From JBDSKH01 sp050245915 (GTDB lineage: Bacteria; Actinomycetota; Actinomycetes; Actinomycetales; Microbacteriaceae): 43,013 nucleotides of DNA. Location of the stretch: NCBI GenBank assembly GCA_050245915.1, contig JBFWWZ010000020.1, forward strand, positions 1-43,013, read 5' to 3'. Below are positions 40,817 to 43,013 of this stretch, piece after piece. The stretch's first letter is position 1. Every line of letters begins with the position of its first letter. The translations under genes were made by a program, and so were the position numbers. The notes beneath the pieces were generated by a model. The model worked only from the letters and a program-made list of their open reading frames with translations. It searched no databases and had not been told where the DNA came from.

Positions 40817-42634
40817 ATGCGGGTTCTCGTCGGCTCCCTGATCGTCGCCGGAGCCCTGCTCCTGCTCGCCCCCGCCGGAGCGCTGGCCGCGCCGGCGGAC
40901 GATCCCGTCGACCTGGGCGGCGCGTACGTGCTCGACGAGTCGGGCGTGCTCGGGGGCGACGCGGCCACGGTGCGCGCGGCCATCGACAGCCTCTACGACG
41001 AGACCGGCGCCAAGGTGTTCGTGGTCTACGTCGACACCTTCGAGAACCCGGCGGACGCGCAGGGTTGGGCGGACGACAGCGCCACCCGCAGCGGACTCGG
41101 CGACGCCGATCTGCTGCTCGCGATCGCCACCCGCGACCGCAATTACGCGTACTCCACCGGCACCGACTTCCCGGTGAGCGACGGCGACATCGAACGGGTC
41201 GTGCAGGACGACCTCATCCCGCAACTGCGTGACGACCACTGGGCGCAGGGAGCGATCTCGTTCGCCGACGGCCTCCGCGCCGCCCAGGCGCCCTCGCCGG
41301 TGCCTGCGGTCGTCGGGGGCGTGGCGGCGGCGGGAGTGGGAACCGCGGTCGTCGTCGGAGTCGTCCGGTCGCGACGCAAGAAGAAGGCGGTCGAGAAGGC
41401 TGCCGCCGCGGACGCAGCCGCCCTCGACCAGAAAGCAGGCATCCTGCTGGTGCAGCTCGATGACGCGCTGAAGACGAGCGAGCAGGAGCTCGGCTTCGCC
41501 CAGGCGCAGTTCGGCGAGAAGCAGACGACCGACTTCGAGGCGGCGCTCACGGAGGCGAAGGGGCTGGCGAAGCAGGCGTTCGAGCTGCAGCAGAAGCTGG
41601 ACGACGCCTTCCCCGAGACCCCGGAGCAGCGCCGCAGCATGACCGAGCAGCTCATCGCCCTCGCCGAGCAGGCCGACGGCGTGCTCGACGCGCAGGCGGC
41701 GGCGTTCGATGAGCTGCGTCAGCTGGAGAAGAACGCCCCTGCGGTGCTCGATACGGTCGCGGACGTGCAGCAGGGCCTCGACGCGCGCATCGACGCGGCC
41801 GCGAAGACGATCGCCGCGCTGAAGAAGACCTACCCGGACGCCGACCTGTCGTCGGTCGGCGGCGCGCCCGCACAGGCGCGCAAGCTCGACCGGTTCGCGG
41901 CGTCGACGGTCGCCGACGCCCGCGCCGTGATCGCGAAGGCGGGCGCCGACCGATCCGGTGTCGCGGTCGCGGTGCGCGCCGCCCAGCAGGCGGTCGGGCA
42001 GGTCGAACAGCTGCTCGCGAGCATCGACCGGGCGAAAGCCGACCTCGAGGCGAAGGCGAAACAGGATGCCGCGGCGGTCGCCGCGCTGGACGGCCAACTC
42101 CGCGATGCCCGATCCCGGGTCCAGGAGGCGAACGACTACATCGCGACCCACCGCGGAGCGGTCGGCAGCACGGCCCGCACCCGGGTGTCCGAGGCGACCC
42201 GTCATCTCGAGCTGGCGGTCGCCGCCGGCGTGACCGCCGAGGCGGCCATGAAGGAGGCGACGGACGCGGAGAGCATGGCGGCGATCGCCCTCGACCTGGC
42301 GATGTCCGACGTCGAGCAGGCCGAGAGCGCGCTCGCTGCGCCGCAGAATCAGGGCAGCTACCAGCAGGGCAGCGGCTTCGACGGCGCCATCCTGGGCGGA
42401 ATCCTCGGATCGCTGTTCGGCGACGGCGATTCGTCCTCGTCCTCGTCCTCGTCGTCGTGGTGGGGCGGCGGCTCGAGCTCCGGCGGCTGGTCCAGCTCCG
42501 GGTGGGGCGGGGGCAGCAGCCACCACAGCAGCGGCGGCAGCATCTTCGGCGGGGGCGGCGGGCACTCCTCCGGCGGGTTCTCCGGGCGCTCCTCCCGCAC
42601 CTCCGGCCGCAGCGGCGGCCACGGCCGCTTCTAG
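40817..42634 (+). CDS. TPM-domain membrane protein with coiled coil and Ser/Gly-rich tail
   Basis: A 605-residue protein. It has a cleavable signal peptide (LVGSLIVAGALLLLAPAGALA), then a TPM domain (about 30-155) with VLDESGVLGGD, LLLAIATRDRNYAYSTG. A second membrane span (PAVVGGVAAAGVGTAVVVGVV, about 160-182) is followed by a basic RSRRKKK stop. A cytoplasmic Ala/Glu/Lys coiled coil (about 190-520) and a Ser/Gly/Trp/His-rich low-complexity tail (about 535-605) complete it. TPM proteins function in membrane or photosystem maintenance. It precedes a PspA-family gene by 55 nt. Confidence 0.9.
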   Translation: MRVLVGSLIVAGALLLLAPAGALAAPADDPVDLGGAYVLDESGVLGGDAATVRAAIDSLYDETGAKVFVVYVDTFENPADAQGWADDSATRSGLGDADLLLAIATRDRNYAYSTGTDFPVSDGDIERVVQDDLIPQLRDDHWAQGAISFADGLRAAQAPSPVPAVVGGVAAAGVGTAVVVGVVRSRRKKKAVEKAAAADAAALDQKAGILLVQLDDALKTSEQELGFAQAQFGEKQTTDFEAALTEAKGLAKQAFELQQKLDDAFPETPEQRRSMTEQLIALAEQADGVLDAQAAAFDELRQLEKNAPAVLDTVADVQQGLDARIDAAAKTIAALKKTYPDADLSSVGGAPAQARKLDRFAASTVADARAVIAKAGADRSGVAVAVRAAQQAVGQVEQLLASIDRAKADLEAKAKQDAAAVAALDGQLRDARSRVQEANDYIATHRGAVGSTARTRVSEATRHLELAVAAGVTAEAAMKEATDAESMAAIALDLAMSDVEQAESALAAPQNQGSYQQGSGFDGAILGGILGSLFGDGDSSSSSSSSSWWGGGSSSGGWSSSGWGGGSSHHSSGGSIFGGGGGHSSGGFSGRSSRTSGRSGGHGRF

Positions 42635-42689
42635 GCATCAGACCCGACGACCGATACCGTGTGACACGACCCTCCAGAAAGGCACTCTC

Positions 42690-43013
42690 ATGGCAAAGCA
42701 GTCCATCCTCGGACGCGTCTCGGCGCTGCTCCGCGCCAACATCAACGCCCTCCTCGATCAGGCCGAGGACCCGCAGCTGATGCTCGACCAGCTGGTCCGC
42801 GACTACACCAACAACATCGCCGAGGCGGAGAGCGCCGTCGCGCAGACCATCGGCAACCTGCGCCTGATGGAGCAGGACCACAGGGAGGATGTGGAGGCCG
42901 CCGCCGACTGGGGTCGCAAGGCGGCTGCGGCGAGCGCCAAGGGCGACGAGCTGCGCGCGGCAGGCAACGCCACCGACGCCGACAAGTTCGACAGGCTCGC
43001 GAAGATGGCGATC
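42690..43013 (+). CDS. PspA/IM30-family protein (N-terminal 108 codons; cut by right edge)
   Basis: The first 108 residues of a PspA/Vipp1-type membrane-repair protein. MAKQSILGRVSALLRANINALLD begins with the amphipathic helix that binds stressed membrane. AEDPQLMLDQLVRDYTNNI is the family signature (DP-MLDQ-RD). The remainder is predicted coiled coil rich in Ala, Glu and Lys. The frame is open to the right edge. AGAAAGG lies upstream of the ATG. PspA/ESCRT-III-like proteins form rods that protect the cell membrane. Confidence 0.92.
   Translation, partial: MAKQSILGRVSALLRANINALLDQAEDPQLMLDQLVRDYTNNIAEAESAVAQTIGNLRLMEQDHREDVEAAADWGRKAAAASAKGDELRAAGNATDADKFDRLAKMAI

Overview
The window is one contiguous stretch of a high-GC actinobacterial chromosome, most likely Microbacteriaceae (Microbacterium or a close relative). 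The grounds are the very high GC content and GC-ending codons, frequent GTG starts, the actinobacterial order rho-prfA-prmC-sua5-wecA-atpIBEFHAGDC, a long basic N-terminal extension in Rho, a GTP-type PEP carboxykinase beside a RamB/ScfR-like regulator, and -10-like hexamers only 6-8 nt from start codons. The assignment is inference from gene content; no database search was possible.

Region 1 (1-9000) is accessory and metabolic. A minus-strand operon runs livK (lipoprotein binding protein), livH, a fused livM-livG, livF, a metallo-beta-lactamase (MBL) fold hydrolase, an SDR dehydrogenase, and an HIBADH-type dehydrogenase cut by the left edge. Divergent from it, on the plus strand, are a second MBL hydrolase paralogous to the first, a double-domain carboxymuconolactone-decarboxylase-like protein and a small lipoprotein. 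The divergent promoter region (6808-7032) carries two copies of one 15-bp palindrome. One copy fills the -35/-10 spacer of the plus promoter and the other sits at the expected start site of the minus promoter. This looks like one regulon for uptake and oxidation of an unidentified, possibly lactone or ester, carboxylate, and it is the most novel part of the window.

Region 2 (9001-12984) holds an aldo/keto reductase, a DNA alkylation-repair pair (ogt-tag), a small membrane protein, yaaA and a small P-loop kinase. The last three lie downstream of the ATP synthase operon in the same orientation.

Region 3 (12985-34302) is conserved housekeeping on the minus strand: argS, an LmeA-like membrane protein, lysA-hom-thrC-thrB, rho-prfA-prmC, and sua5-wecA-atpI-atpB-E-F-H-A-G-D-C. 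A plus-strand HAD hydrolase gene separates prmC from sua5. Small repeats of a GGTTGAGTAGC...TGTCGAAACC family lie between genes here and supply the stop codons of at least three of them. Related short sequences are embedded in thrC, rho and possibly the lmeA-like gene.

Region 4 (34303-43013) contains a lipoprotein, a transglutaminase-like protein, tRNA-Arg(CCG), a ScfR/RamB-like regulator divergent from pckG across a 20-bp near-palindrome, and then an ECF (SigE-family) sigma factor with its own ECF-type promoter. The sigma gene overlaps a one-span membrane protein and is followed by a TPM-domain protein and a PspA-family protein cut by the right edge, suggesting a cell-envelope stress module.
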